A stretch of 64,000 nt of DNA from Blautia sp. XA-2221. Its GTDB lineage: Bacteria; Bacillota; Clostridia; Lachnospirales; Lachnospiraceae. The position numbers and the translations under genes were made by a program. This document shows, piece by piece, positions 51,610 to 60,774 of this stretch. The notes below the pieces were generated by a model, which saw nothing but the letters and a program-made list of their open reading frames with translations, was not told where the DNA came from and searched no databases. The stretch lies in NCBI RefSeq assembly GCF_028767025.1, contig NZ_JAJQXX010000001.1, forward strand, positions 124,001 to 188,000, given 5' to 3'. The first letter of the stretch is position 1. The number at the start of each line of letters is the position of its first letter.

Positions 51610-52812
51610 TTAAAATACATATTGGTCAAGGCGTTCAAATGCTTCCTGTACCCGGGAAAGGGGCAGAGCGAGATTCATGCGGATATGGCAGGAACCGTGG
51701 AAGGGACGACCATCCTGCCAGGCAACGCCTACTTCCCAGCCGGCATTCAGAAGCTCGTCCAGTGTTTTGTGCCGGGAATGGCACCACTGACTGCAGTCCA
51801 GAAACAGCATATAAGTTCCCTCTGGCTTTGTTACTTTTATTTCCGGAAAATGTTCCCGGATAAAGCTGCAGGCAAAGCTGATGTTTTCTGACAGAACCTG
51901 ACACAGTTCATCTACCCATTCGTAGCCTTCCGGTTCGTAGGCGCCCAGAAGAGCATGCATGGAGAGAAGGTTCATTTCATTATAATGTGGCTTGCTTCCT
52001 TTTGACTGAACACGGTTCCGAAAATATTTGTTATAAATAATATGGTAGCTTCCCACCAGTCCTGCAAGGTTAAAGGTTTTGCTTGGAGCATACAGCGCCA
52101 CAGTGCGGTTTTTGGCATCTTCACTGACTGATTGAGTGGGAATATGTTTATGTCCGTCCAGAAGGATATCGGACCAGATTTCATCAGAAATCACAATGCA
52201 GTCATGGGCACGGTAAATTTCCATTGCTTTTTCCAGTTCCTGCTGTTCCCATACGCGACCGCAGGGATTGTGGGGACTGCATAAGATCGCAGCGTGGATA
52301 TTATTTTCTCTGAGCTTTCTGTCCATGTCTTCATAGTCCATGCGCCAGACACCGTTTTCATCCTGGATTAAAGGACTGAGAACAATATCAAAACCATTGT
52401 TTTTGAGACTGTTGGTAAAACCGATATAGGTGGGACTGTGAAGAAGAATTTTATCGCCCGGTGATGCAAAGGCGGTAAGTGTGGAGATCACACCGCCAAG
52501 AACACTGTTTTCGTAGCCGATGCAGTCTTTTGTAAGACCGGTAACATGATTGCGTATTTTATGCCAGCGGATGATCTTGTCAAAATATTCGTCTGAGGGT
52601 GAAAAATATCCGTAAAACGGATGCTGTGTTCGCCTTATGATAGCCTCCGGCACAGTGGGCACAGTGGGAAAATTCATGTCTGCAACCCACATGGGAATCA
52701 CGTCAAATCCTTCTTTTGGCGGGGCAGGAGAGAACCCGGAACCTGTAAGCTCATCTACGGCAATGGAATCCTTTCCGTGCCGGTCTGTTATGGAAGTAAA
52801 GTCATATTTCAT
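51610..52812 (-). CDS. MalY/PatB-type aminotransferase (cystathionine beta-lyase)
   Basis: 400 residues of fold-type I PLP enzymes. 'IPMWVADMNFPTVP' and 'CSPHNPCGRVW' are landmarks of the MalY/PatB branch, and 'YAPSKTFNLAGL' carries the PLP lysine, Lys245. These enzymes cleave cystathionine or cysteine to pyruvate, ammonia and a thiol. In E. coli MalY also modulates the maltose regulator, but no malT is present here. It is the first gene on the minus strand before the zinc-ribbon membrane gene, with AGGAGG-like sequence upstream. Confidence 0.92.
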   Translation of the reverse strand: MKYDFTSITDRHGKDSIAVDELTGSGFSPAPPKEGFDVIPMWVADMNFPTVPTVPEAIIRRTQHPFYGYFSPSDEYFDKIIRWHKIRNHVTGLTKDCIGYENSVLGGVISTLTAFASPGDKILLHSPTYIGFTNSLKNNGFDIVLSPLIQDENGVWRMDYEDMDRKLRENNIHAAILCSPHNPCGRVWEQQELEKAMEIYRAHDCIVISDEIWSDILLDGHKHIPTQSVSEDAKNRTVALYAPSKTFNLAGLVGSYHIIYNKYFRNRVQSKGSKPHYNEMNLLSMHALLGAYEPEGYEWVDELCQVLSENISFACSFIREHFPEIKVTKPEGTYMLFLDCSQWCHSRHKTLDELLNAGWEVGVAWQDGRPFHGSCHIRMNLALPLSRVQEAFERLDQYVF

Positions 52813-52890
52813 AGTAAAAAACCTCCTGATCTCAGTATAAAAAAAGTATACGGATGTGCTGGGTAAAAGTCAATGAATGTGTTTAAATAC

Positions 52891-52920
52891 TTGCCTTTTT
52901 ATTGTACAGAATGATATACT
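52891..52920 (+). promoter_or_regulatory. Promoter of the GntR/FadR regulator
   Basis: TTGCCT (52891-52896) and TATACT (52915-52920) with an 18-bp spacer. Confidence 0.55.
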
Positions 52921-52992
52921 TAGAGGCGTACGAAAGTTTCTGATAAAGAGCTGTAAAAGTACATATTAAATGAAAAAGAATAAAGGAGAAGT

Positions 52993-53715
52993 ATGTTTAA
53001 GAAAATTGGGGAAGAACGGGCGTTTGATGGAATATTGAAGCAGATCATAGAAAATATTCAGACTGGCAGGCTGAAGGCAGGAGATGGGCTTCCGGCAGAA
53101 AGGACTATGGCAGAAACGATGGGCGTTTCCAGGGCAGCTGTGAGAGAGGTCCTGAGAGCTCTGGAGCTTCTGGGAATTCTGAACGCAGTACCGGGAGGCG
53201 GAAATTATATCACAGAGGATCTGGATACGTGGCTGATTGGTCCTCTGTCTATCCTTTTTCAGCTTAATAACAGTTATGTGCGTCAGAATCAACAGCTTCG
53301 CGCAGCTCTTGAACGGGAAAATGCAATTTTGGCCGCACAGAAATGTACACCTTTGGATGCGGCAGAATTATGGATGCTGATTGCCAGACTGGATGCGGCA
53401 GAAGATGAAAAGACACGGGGAACACTTGATAAGGAACTTCATCAGAAGATTGCCAAAATTGCGGATAATCCTATGATATACAGTGTTCTGGCTGCTGCAG
53501 ATAAGCTGACGGAAAGTATTATCTCAGGAACGAGAGATTACATCATGCGCAAAAATCAGTCGGCATCTGTTGTTGACGAGCAGCATCACAGACTGGTGGA
53601 AGCAATCATTAACGGAGATACTTCTGAAGCCGAGCGCTGTATGTCAGAGCATATGGTGACTGTCGAGGAGTTTATGTCAGAAATGCTGGAAGAAAAGGAA
53701 AAACAGCAGGGGTGA
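52993..53715 (+). CDS. GntR-family regulator, FadR subgroup
   Basis: 240 residues. The winged helix 'LPAERTMAETMGVSRAAVREVLRALELLG' is typical of GntR, followed by an all-helical FCD effector domain ('LDKELHQKIAKIADNP', 'QHHRLVEAIINGDTSEAERCM') whose His residues usually hold a metal and a carboxylic acid. It precedes the malate/lactate dehydrogenase-malic enzyme pair, whose promoter has two TGGT...ACCA-type palindromes, so it probably represses them until a dicarboxylate or hydroxy acid is present. Confidence 0.92.
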   Translation: MFKKIGEERAFDGILKQIIENIQTGRLKAGDGLPAERTMAETMGVSRAAVREVLRALELLGILNAVPGGGNYITEDLDTWLIGPLSILFQLNNSYVRQNQQLRAALERENAILAAQKCTPLDAAELWMLIARLDAAEDEKTRGTLDKELHQKIAKIADNPMIYSVLAAADKLTESIISGTRDYIMRKNQSASVVDEQHHRLVEAIINGDTSEAERCMSEHMVTVEEFMSEMLEEKEKQQG

Positions 53716-53788
53716 TACGGCAGCAGTTTTGTCTTTGTGAAGCGTGAGGGTTTTGTCTGTATCAGTATAAAATTTAAAAGATTTTCTC

Positions 53789-53817
53789 TTGTACTCTGGT
53801 ATGACCAATGATATAAT
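53789..53817 (+). promoter_or_regulatory. Promoter of the dehydrogenase-malic enzyme operon
   Basis: TTGTAC (53789-53794) and TATAAT (53812-53817), 17-bp spacer with an operator-like palindrome inside. Confidence 0.75.
53797..53807. promoter_or_regulatory. FadR-type operator 1
   Basis: TGGTATGACCA, an inverted repeat TGGT-N3-ACCA in the promoter spacer, as seen for FadR-group regulators. Confidence 0.65.
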
Positions 53818-53828
53818 AAAAATACAAA

Positions 53829-53841
53829 TTGGTATAGCCAA
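53829..53841. promoter_or_regulatory. FadR-type operator 2
   Basis: TTGGTATAGCCAA, an inverted repeat TTGG-N5-CCAA just past the transcription start. Confidence 0.6.
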
Positions 53842-53879
53842 TAATGAGTTTGGCACTACCGGAATACGGAGGGAATTTT

Positions 53880-55010
53880 ATGGGATATGTAAAATGGTCA
53901 TATGACACATTAAATCAGTTTTGTATTGATGTATTTAAGGCATTTGGATTCAGCAAAGAAGAAAGCGAAGAGATCAAAGATGTGCTTTTGACAGCAGATC
54001 TTTATGGCATTGAAAGTCATGGAATGCAGAGAATGGTCCGTTATCATAAAGGCATTGAAAAAGGTACCATCCATCCGGAAGCAAAACCTGAGATCGTATT
54101 TGAAACTCCGATTTCTGCTGTAGTTGACGGCCACAATGGAATGGGACAGCTGGTCAGCGTTTTTGCAATGAAAAAAGCAATCGAAAAGGCGAAGAAAACC
54201 GGGATTGGTATTGTCAGTGTCCGGGAATCCAATCATTTTGGCATTGCCGGTTATTATGCAAAAATGGCCTGTGATCAGGGGTTGATCGGTATGGCATGTA
54301 CAAACTCTGAAGCCATTATGGTGCCTACGTTTGGCAAAAAGGCAATGCTCGGTTCCAATCCTATTGCAGTGGCAATGCCTGCAGATCCGTATCCGTTTTT
54401 CTTTGACTGTTCTACCACAGTAGTGACCAGAGGAAAGCTGGAAATGTACAATAAAATGGAAAAACCGCTTCCACAGGGCTGGGCTTTGGATAAAGACGGT
54501 CATGCAAGCACAGATGCACCAGATGTTCTTGCGAATATCGTTGCAAAAAAAGGTGGTGGAATCATGCCGCTTGGAGGAAATGAAGAGGTAACAGGCAGCC
54601 ATAAAGGATATGGTTATGGAATGCTCTGTGAGCTGTTCAGTTCTATTCTTTCTTTAGGAGTAACTTCAGACCGTTGCTGCACGTTCCCGGATAAGACGGG
54701 AATCTGTCATGGATTTATGGCAATCGATCCGGCTGCATTCGGAGATCCGGAAGCAATTCGGAAACATTTGTCAGACTATCTGGAAGCATTGAGAGAAAGT
54801 CCAAAGGCAGAGGGAAAAGACCGCATTTACACTCATGGTGAAAAAGAGGTTTTTGCAGAAAGAGAAAGAAGAGAAAACGGGATTCCGGTTAATGACAATA
54901 CCATGGTGGAGCTTGCAAATCTCTGCGGATATCTGAAGCTTGATTTTAACAGATATTTTAAAGATTATCAGCTTCCAAAAGACAGCAGGTTCTTTACAGG
55001 AAATTATTAA
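53880..55010 (+). CDS. Malate/L-lactate dehydrogenase (LDH2/MDHG2 family)
   Basis: 376 residues from ATG 53880 (GGAGGG before it; the ATG at 53844 lies upstream of the ribosome site). 'DLYGIESHGMQRMVRYHKGI' carries the catalytic His and Arg, with 'VRESNHFGIAGYYA' and 'SHKGYGYGMLCELFSS'. The family of NAD(P)-dependent 2-hydroxyacid dehydrogenases includes malate, sulfolactate, ureidoglycolate and 2,3-diketogulonate enzymes. With malic enzyme following by 28 bp, malate is the likeliest substrate. Confidence 0.9.
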   Translation: MGYVKWSYDTLNQFCIDVFKAFGFSKEESEEIKDVLLTADLYGIESHGMQRMVRYHKGIEKGTIHPEAKPEIVFETPISAVVDGHNGMGQLVSVFAMKKAIEKAKKTGIGIVSVRESNHFGIAGYYAKMACDQGLIGMACTNSEAIMVPTFGKKAMLGSNPIAVAMPADPYPFFFDCSTTVVTRGKLEMYNKMEKPLPQGWALDKDGHASTDAPDVLANIVAKKGGGIMPLGGNEEVTGSHKGYGYGMLCELFSSILSLGVTSDRCCTFPDKTGICHGFMAIDPAAFGDPEAIRKHLSDYLEALRESPKAEGKDRIYTHGEKEVFAERERRENGIPVNDNTMVELANLCGYLKLDFNRYFKDYQLPKDSRFFTGNY

Positions 55011-55038
55011 AAAACAATCCCTTAAGGAGGATATAAAA

Positions 55039-56214
55039 ATGGATTACGCAAAAGAATCACTGAGATTACACGGAGAATGGAAAGGTAAGATCGAGGTTGT
55101 GACAACTGTTCCGGTAGAGACAAAAGACGATCTGTCTCTGGCTTATACACCGGGTGTCGCACAGCCATGTCTGGAAATCCAGAAGGATGTGGACAAATCC
55201 TATGATCTTACAAGAAGATGGAATATGTGTCTTGTTGTTACAGATGGTTCTGCAGTTCTTGGTCTGGGAGATATAGGACCGGAGGCAGGAATGCCGGTTA
55301 TGGAAGGAAAATGTGTTCTTTTCAAGGCATTTGGCGATGTAGATGCTTTTCCACTGTGTATTAAAAGCCATGATGTAGACGAGATTGTGAATACCATTTA
55401 TCTGATCTCAGGTTCATTTGGAGGCGTAAATCTGGAGGATATCTCTGCTCCGAGATGCTTTGAGATTGAAAAGAAACTGAAAGAAAAATGTGATATTCCG
55501 ATTTTCCATGATGATCAGCATGGAACAGCTATCATCACATTGGCAGGTCTTACCAATGCTCTGAAAGTGGTTGGAAAGAAAAAAGAAGACGTTCGTGTGG
55601 TTATGAACGGTGCAGGAGCTGCGGCAATTTCCATTGCAAGACTGCTTCTGAAAGCCGGATTTAAAAATATTACCCTGTGTGACAGAAAAGGTGCTATTTA
55701 TGAAGGCCGCGCAGAGGGAATGAATGCAGTCAAGGAAGAAATGAGCAAGGTAACAAATCTGGATAAAAAATCAGGTTCTCTTGCTGAAATTCTCGTGGGA
55801 GCAGATGTGTTCATCGGTGTTTCCGCCCCGGGCGCTGTGACAACAGAAATGGTAAAAACAATGGCAGAGGATGCGATTATTTTTGCCTGCGCAAATCCTA
55901 CACCTGAGATCTTCCCGGATGATGCCAAGGCAGGAGGCGCCAAAGTGGTATCTACAGGAAGAAGTGATTTTCCGAATCAGATCAATAACGTTCTTGCTTT
56001 CCCGGGCGTGTTCCGCGGCGCTTTTGACGTAAGAGCAAAGGATATCAATGATGAGATGAAGATTGCAGCCTCTGAGGCGCTGGCAGATCTTATTTCTGAA
56101 GAGGAGCTTTCACCGGATTATATTATCCCGAAGGCTTTTGACAAGAGAGTGGGACCTGCAGTTGCAAAGGCAGTTGCGGAGGCAGCAAGAAAAACAGGCG
56201 TGGCAAGAATCTGA
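55039..56214 (+). CDS. Malic enzyme (oxaloacetate-decarboxylating malate dehydrogenase)
   Basis: 391 residues from ATG 55039 (TTAAGGAGGATA before it). 'LAYTPGVAQPC' with the catalytic Tyr, 'GDIGPEAGMPVMEGK' with the catalytic Lys, 'IFHDDQHGTA' with metal ligands and 'VMNGAGAAAISIARLL' for NAD(P) binding are present. This is the short bacterial form without the phosphotransacetylase domain. It converts malate to pyruvate and CO2. Together with the dehydrogenase before it, it can link malate, oxaloacetate and pyruvate. Confidence 0.95.
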   Translation: MDYAKESLRLHGEWKGKIEVVTTVPVETKDDLSLAYTPGVAQPCLEIQKDVDKSYDLTRRWNMCLVVTDGSAVLGLGDIGPEAGMPVMEGKCVLFKAFGDVDAFPLCIKSHDVDEIVNTIYLISGSFGGVNLEDISAPRCFEIEKKLKEKCDIPIFHDDQHGTAIITLAGLTNALKVVGKKKEDVRVVMNGAGAAAISIARLLLKAGFKNITLCDRKGAIYEGRAEGMNAVKEEMSKVTNLDKKSGSLAEILVGADVFIGVSAPGAVTTEMVKTMAEDAIIFACANPTPEIFPDDAKAGGAKVVSTGRSDFPNQINNVLAFPGVFRGAFDVRAKDINDEMKIAASEALADLISEEELSPDYIIPKAFDKRVGPAVAKAVAEAARKTGVARI

Positions 56215-56233
56215 TAGTCAGCATAACAGTGAT

Positions 56234-56277
56234 GCCGTCTTCCATTTTGGGATTCCCGGAGTGGAGGGCGGTTTTTT
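56234..56277 (+). terminator. Terminator after malic enzyme
   Basis: CCGTCTTCCA pairs imperfectly with TGGAGGGCGG, followed by TTTTTT. Confidence 0.75.
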
Positions 56278-56348
56278 ATGCAGAAAAAGGGACAGGAAAC
56301 CGGGAGTGCAAGGTTCACGATAAACTATGAAACAAGTCTGACATTCTA

Positions 56349-56377
56349 TTGAAAATTATAAAATCTAATGCTATAAT
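56349..56377 (+). promoter_or_regulatory. Promoter of the second LacI-family regulator
   Basis: TTGAAA (56349-56354) and TATAAT (56372-56377), 17-bp spacer. Confidence 0.7.
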
Positions 56378-56444
56378 TTAGTCAATTATACATAAAAAGG
56401 ATATTTTCCGGGAGGAGAAAAGGTATATATACCAGATTGAAGAG

Positions 56445-57461
56445 ATGAAAAAAGTAAATATCAGAGATGTGGCGAAAGAGGCAGGAGTATCGATTACCAC
56501 TGTTTCACGTGCGTTAAACGGCTATTCGGACGTGAGCGCCAAAACAAGAGCAAAAATACTGGAGATTGTAGAACGGCTGGAATATGCCCCGGACGCAAAT
56601 GCGCGGGCGCTGGGCAGCAAAGAAACAATTACCATAGGGCTTTTGCTCTCAGATCTTGCCAGCACTGATGAGAACGGCTTTGTTCATGGCAATATGTGTG
56701 GAGTGTATGAGGCATGTTCGGAGTATGATTGTGAATTTGTTTTGATGATCACGGAAAGTGAACATCAGAAAATGAAAAGCTTTCGTCAGTTATGTAAAAG
56801 AAATAATTTAAGTGGGATTGTTGTGACAGGACTTCGGACGAATGATCCTTTTTATGAAGAAATGTTGAAGAGCGATATTCCATGTGCAGTAGTAGATATG
56901 GAAACAACAGGAAAAATGAAATGTACAGTGACTATAGATAATATTGCAGCTTCTCAGGAGGCAGTTAATTATCTGATTTCACAGGGACACCGTCATATTG
57001 CCATGCTGAACGGAAGTAAGGTTGCAGATGTCAGTATTCGGCGCTATGCAGGATATAAAGGCGCTATGATCGATCATGATCTTTTAATGCCGAATGATTA
57101 TGTACGATATGGCGATTTTTCAGAAGTAAAGGCATACAATGAGGTACTGGATTTATTGAATAAATATCCGGAGATCACAGCAATTTTTTGTGCCAGTGAT
57201 GTGATGGCGCTTGGGGCAATAAGAGCTGTACATAAAATGGGAAAGGAAGTGCCGACAGATATTTCCATTATTGGATTTGATGATATTCCGGTGGCAAAGT
57301 ATGTCTACAGAGGCCTCTCTACAGTCCGTCAGAATCCGAATGAAATTGGGTATGCGGCAGGCAAAGCGGTTTATCAGATGATCCAGGGGCATCAGGTAGA
57401 TCATAAGATAGTTCTTCCTCATGAATTGATCATAAGAGAAACAACAAGCTTAATAAAATAA
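56445..57461 (+). CDS. LacI-family regulator of the GH65/ABC disaccharide locus
   Basis: 338 residues. 'IRDVAKEAGVSITTVSRALNGYSDVS' is the DNA-reading head, followed by the sensor domain ('GLLLSDLASTDENGF', 'ISIIGFDDIPVAKYVYRGLSTV'). Its downstream genes are preceded by four copies of the LacI-type site CGAAAACGTTTTGG, so it is the likely repressor of that locus and would be released by the imported disaccharide or a breakdown product. The start has only a weak ribosome site (GAAGAG). Confidence 0.93.
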   Translation: MKKVNIRDVAKEAGVSITTVSRALNGYSDVSAKTRAKILEIVERLEYAPDANARALGSKETITIGLLLSDLASTDENGFVHGNMCGVYEACSEYDCEFVLMITESEHQKMKSFRQLCKRNNLSGIVVTGLRTNDPFYEEMLKSDIPCAVVDMETTGKMKCTVTIDNIAASQEAVNYLISQGHRHIAMLNGSKVADVSIRRYAGYKGAMIDHDLLMPNDYVRYGDFSEVKAYNEVLDLLNKYPEITAIFCASDVMALGAIRAVHKMGKEVPTDISIIGFDDIPVAKYVYRGLSTVRQNPNEIGYAAGKAVYQMIQGHQVDHKIVLPHELIIRETTSLIK

Positions 57462-57481
57462 TGATTAAATAGTAAATGGGC

Positions 57482-57521
57482 AAAAGTGCTGAAATTCCAT
57501 ATAGAAATTCAGCACTTTTTT
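57482..57521 (+). terminator. Terminator after the LacI regulator
   Basis: AAAGTGCTGAA pairs with TTCAGCACTTT, followed by TTT. Confidence 0.85.
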
Positions 57522-57525
57522 ACAG

Positions 57526-57554
57526 TTTACAAAAGAAAAAATAGATGTTATATT
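57526..57554 (+). promoter_or_regulatory. Promoter of the RDD/small membrane protein genes
   Basis: TTTACA (57526-57531) and TATATT (57549-57554), 17-bp spacer, with a LacI-type operator directly downstream. Confidence 0.7.
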
Positions 57555-57562
57555 AATAAAAA

Positions 57563-57576
57563 CGAAAACGTTTTGG
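57563..57576. promoter_or_regulatory. LacI-type operator, site 1
   Basis: CGAAAACGTTTTGG, near-palindromic about the central CG, placed just after the expected transcription start. Confidence 0.75.
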
Positions 57577-57598
57577 TAAAATCTAAAAGGAGGATTAA

Positions 57599-58030
57599 TT
57601 GAAAAAAATCAGCAATACTTTACTGCGCATATTATGCGGAGCTGTGGATTTTATCATAATCCTTGTTCCGATTCAGTTTATAATGATGGGAGTATTCCAT
57701 ATATCTACAGGTCAGGCAGACCTTTTGTTTAAACTTTTGTTTGCCGTGTATGGAACGCTTTTAACAGAATATTGGGGAAAGACAGCAGGGAAGTTCTTCG
57801 GAAAACTTCGTGTGGTAGACATCAGTGGAGAAAAACCGACAATTTTTTATATGGGACTTCGTGAACTGACCAAGAGTCTGTATCTGGTCCCCTATGCAGG
57901 CGCTGTTTTAGGAGTGATCAGCATAGTGATGATGGTTATCAGAAAAGATGGCAGAGCCCTGCATGATCTGGTAGGAAATACAAAAGTAGTATTTGTATGG
58001 CAGACAGAGGAGGGGAAAAATGAAAATTAA
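57599..58030 (+). CDS. RDD-family membrane protein
   Basis: 143 residues from TTG 57599, fixed by AAAGGAGG at 57586-57593. 'LLRILCGAVDFIIILVP' is an RDD-like first helix; 'EYWGKTAGKFFGKLRVVD' and 'KDGRALHDLVGNTKVV' are typical of the family. Three to four transmembrane helices. RDD proteins are suspected transporters or ion exchangers, but their role is uncertain. It sits under the LacI-type operator at the head of the disaccharide locus and overlaps the next gene by 11 bp. Confidence 0.82.
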   Translation: MKKISNTLLRILCGAVDFIIILVPIQFIMMGVFHISTGQADLLFKLLFAVYGTLLTEYWGKTAGKFFGKLRVVDISGEKPTIFYMGLRELTKSLYLVPYAGAVLGVISIVMMVIRKDGRALHDLVGNTKVVFVWQTEEGKNEN

Positions 58031-58292
58031 CGAGAACTCTCTTTTGGCAGTTATGAATCCGGCTGTACTTTTACTGTTGCTGGCAGTGGTTGGCGTGATC
58101 GCTTATATATGCGCCAGAATAAAGAGAAATACCAATGATTTTTCAGGAAGTGTTAAACTTTATATTCCGGCAGTTCTGCTAACAGATATACTGTTTTTTC
58201 TAATGGATGTACCGGTAATCTTGTTGGTGGGATTTGATATTGTTGGGTTTATTATACTGGCATTGATATCAAATTATTTTTTCTATCATTAA
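58020..58292 (+). CDS. Small three-helix membrane protein
   Basis: 90 residues from ATG 58020 (GAGGAGGGG before it). Three hydrophobic segments ('PAVLLLLLAVVGVIAYICA', 'IPAVLLTDILFFLM', 'VILLVGFDIVGFIILALI') separated by a basic loop. No family recognised. It overlaps the RDD gene and probably acts with it. Confidence 0.7.
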   Translation: MKINENSLLAVMNPAVLLLLLAVVGVIAYICARIKRNTNDFSGSVKLYIPAVLLTDILFFLMDVPVILLVGFDIVGFIILALISNYFFYH

Positions 58293-58310
58293 AAATGGAT
58301 ATGGCAAAAC

Positions 58311-58340
58311 AGGAGTCTGTAAGGGCAGACTCTTTCTTTT
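58311..58340 (+). terminator. Terminator before the GH65 gene
   Basis: GAGTCTG (58313-58319) pairs with CAGACTC (58326-58332), followed by TTTCTTTT. Confidence 0.75.
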
Positions 58341-58349
58341 AGACAATAA

Positions 58350-58363
58350 CGAAAACGTTTTGG
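58350..58363. promoter_or_regulatory. LacI-type operator, site 2
   Basis: CGAAAACGTTTTGG between the terminator and the GH65 ribosome site. A weak promoter (TAGACA at 58340 with A-rich -10 near 58364) may overlap it; otherwise the site may act as a roadblock. Confidence 0.7.
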
Positions 58364-58387
58364 AAAATTATGGAGGACTGACTAATT

Positions 58388-60730
58388 ATGACATGTATGG
58401 ACTATTCAAAAGCAAAAGACTGGATTCTTGGGGAAAAAGAATTTAACAGCAGGTATCTGGGAAAATGTGAATCCATTATGTGCCAGGGCAATGGCTATAT
58501 GGGACTGAGAAGTGCAACAGAAGAACACTATTTTGGAGAAAAAAGAGATTTTTTTGTTGCGGGAACTTTTAATAAATTTGATGAAAATGAGGTAACTGAA
58601 CTTCCAAACGCAGCAGATATGACTGCAATGGATATGGAATTCAATGGCTGCAGGTTTTCTCTGGAACTGGGCGTTGTGAAAGATTATTACAGACAGCTTA
58701 ATATTCGTACCGGAGAACTGTCAAGAAAGGTAATATGGGTATCTCCGAAGGGGGATGAAATAGAATTTCTGTTTGAGCGTGTTGTATCCATGAAGGAGCT
58801 GCATACACTTGCTCAGAGAATAACTGTCAGACCTGTAAACAATAAAGTAAGTCTGAAACTTGAAACTGGTATTGATGGAAGTGTGACAAACAGTGGAGCG
58901 CAGCATTTTTCTGAAGGCGATAAACGTTTTTATGAAAATACCTATATGCAGTGCTGCCAGACCACAACACAGACCGAATTGGATTTTGTGTTTACTACAG
59001 GTGTTGATTTTAAAATTGAAGACAAATCTGCAGAGGTAAAACATCATATTGTCATGGATCGAAGAAAGATATTCTGTGAATATGAGTTGGAATTAGAGGC
59101 TGGCAGAGAACTTGTTATTGAAAAAATCAGCAATGTCTTTACTTCACGTGATAAAGAATGTGAAGGAATGGATATAAAATCTATTCAGCAGAAAGCACTT
59201 GAAGACATAAAGAGAGTATCACAGCTGGGATACAGAAAAATAGCATCAGACAGTGCAAAAGAGTGGGAAGAGGTTGTATGGAAAAAAACTCCAATTCTTA
59301 TTGAATCAGAAAACCCCTTAGATCAGCTGGCTGTCAGATTTGCTCAGTATCATCTGTATGTGATGACACCACGACATGATAATCGAATGAATATAGGTGC
59401 CAAGGGTCTTAGTGGAGAGGGATATAAAGGTCATACATTCTGGGATACAGATATATTTGCGCTTCCGTATTTTACCTTTACAGATCCAAAAGTAGCCCGT
59501 TCTCTGGAAGAATATCGCTATTTATCACTTCCCGGTGCACATAAAAAAGCAGCAGATAACAATTATCATGGAGCGCAGTTCCCCTGGGAATCTGCATGGC
59601 TGGATGATGGCGAAGTGACACCTGTGTGGGGGGCAGCAGACATTATTACAGGGCTTCCCACAAAAATATGGTCGGGATTTATTGAGCAGCACATTACAGC
59701 AGATGTTGCTTATGGTGTATGGCAGTATTATATGGTTACTGGCGATCAGGAATATATGGATCACTGTGGCTATGAGCTTCTTATGGACACAGCAAAGTTC
59801 TGGGCATCACGTCTGGAATGGAGCGAGGAAGATGGATTATTCCATATTAATGATGTAGTTGGACCGGATGAATATAAAGAACATGCAGACGATAATGCAT
59901 TTACTAACTACATGGCTCACTGGAACCTTGGAATTGCCATGGAGTACTATCATGAATTAAAGGAAAAGAAACCAGAGAAATTTGCTGAATTAAATGAGAA
60001 GATGGAACTTGATGAGTCTTATCGTGTCTGGGAAGAACGCCGTCCTCTGATTTATCTTCCTCAGCCAAGAGAAGAAGATCTTGTGGTGGCTCAGGACAGA
60101 AAATATTTAACTTATCCGACAATTGATCTTACAAAATATAAAGAAAGCGGAGAAGTAGGAAGCCTGTTCAGAGATTATAATTTAGAGCAGGTATGCCATA
60201 TGCAGGTTTCCAAACAGGCTGATATTATGATCCTGTTTCTTTTGATGGAAGATCTGTTCAGTCTGGATGTAAAAAAGGCAAACTGGGATTATTATGAACC
60301 GAAGACCACACATGATTCATCACTGTCACTTTCAACACATGTTATTTTGGCTAATGATATGAAGGATAAAGCTCTTGCATACAAGCTTTTCCAGCAGGCA
60401 ATTCGTATTGATGCAGGTGAAAATATGAAAAGTTCTGACGCAGGTATCCATGCGGCATCCCTTGCGGGAATCTGGCAATCTGTATTTTATGGCTTCGGCG
60501 GAGTGCGTATGTTACATGGAAAGCTCCGTATTTGTCCATTGCTTCCGGACGAGTGGAAGAAGCTGGATTTCTGTTTTTACTGGCAGGGACAGAAACTTCA
60601 TGTTGTTATTGATAAAGAAAAACTGGAAATTATCAATGAAACAAAGACAAAGGCTGTAGAATTAAGTGTGTATGGTAATAATTACCAAATTCTGGATGGA
60701 ATAAATGTGAAATATGGAGAACTCATATAA
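58388..60730 (+). CDS. GH65 disaccharide phosphorylase (maltose/kojibiose/trehalose type)
   Basis: 780 residues from ATG 58388 (GGAGG at 58372-58376). Layout: N-terminal beta-sandwich, linker, (alpha/alpha)6 catalytic domain, C-terminal beta domain. Signature segments: 'GYKGHTFWDTDIFALP', 'GAQFPWESAWLDDGEVTP' and 'VGPDEYKEHADDNAFTNY' with the general acid Glu495; 'THDSSLSLSTHVI' supplies phosphate-site residues. GH65 enzymes invert alpha-glucobioses with phosphate to beta-glucose-1-phosphate and glucose. The beta-phosphoglucomutase start at the end of the window supports this. Which linkage it uses cannot be fixed from motifs alone. Confidence 0.94.
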   Translation: MTCMDYSKAKDWILGEKEFNSRYLGKCESIMCQGNGYMGLRSATEEHYFGEKRDFFVAGTFNKFDENEVTELPNAADMTAMDMEFNGCRFSLELGVVKDYYRQLNIRTGELSRKVIWVSPKGDEIEFLFERVVSMKELHTLAQRITVRPVNNKVSLKLETGIDGSVTNSGAQHFSEGDKRFYENTYMQCCQTTTQTELDFVFTTGVDFKIEDKSAEVKHHIVMDRRKIFCEYELELEAGRELVIEKISNVFTSRDKECEGMDIKSIQQKALEDIKRVSQLGYRKIASDSAKEWEEVVWKKTPILIESENPLDQLAVRFAQYHLYVMTPRHDNRMNIGAKGLSGEGYKGHTFWDTDIFALPYFTFTDPKVARSLEEYRYLSLPGAHKKAADNNYHGAQFPWESAWLDDGEVTPVWGAADIITGLPTKIWSGFIEQHITADVAYGVWQYYMVTGDQEYMDHCGYELLMDTAKFWASRLEWSEEDGLFHINDVVGPDEYKEHADDNAFTNYMAHWNLGIAMEYYHELKEKKPEKFAELNEKMELDESYRVWEERRPLIYLPQPREEDLVVAQDRKYLTYPTIDLTKYKESGEVGSLFRDYNLEQVCHMQVSKQADIMILFLLMEDLFSLDVKKANWDYYEPKTTHDSSLSLSTHVILANDMKDKALAYKLFQQAIRIDAGENMKSSDAGIHAASLAGIWQSVFYGFGGVRMLHGKLRICPLLPDEWKKLDFCFYWQGQKLHVVIDKEKLEIINETKTKAVELSVYGNNYQILDGINVKYGELI

Positions 60731-60736
60731 ATAATG

Positions 60737-60765
60737 TTGACAACGAAAACGTTTTGGTATATATT
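60737..60765 (+). promoter_or_regulatory. Promoter of the ABC importer genes
   Basis: TTGACA (60737-60742) and TATATT (60760-60765), 17-bp spacer containing a LacI-type operator. Confidence 0.85.
60744..60757. promoter_or_regulatory. LacI-type operator, site 3 (in promoter spacer)
   Basis: CGAAAACGTTTTGG between -35 and -10. Confidence 0.8.
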
Positions 60766-60774
60766 TAAAATAAT

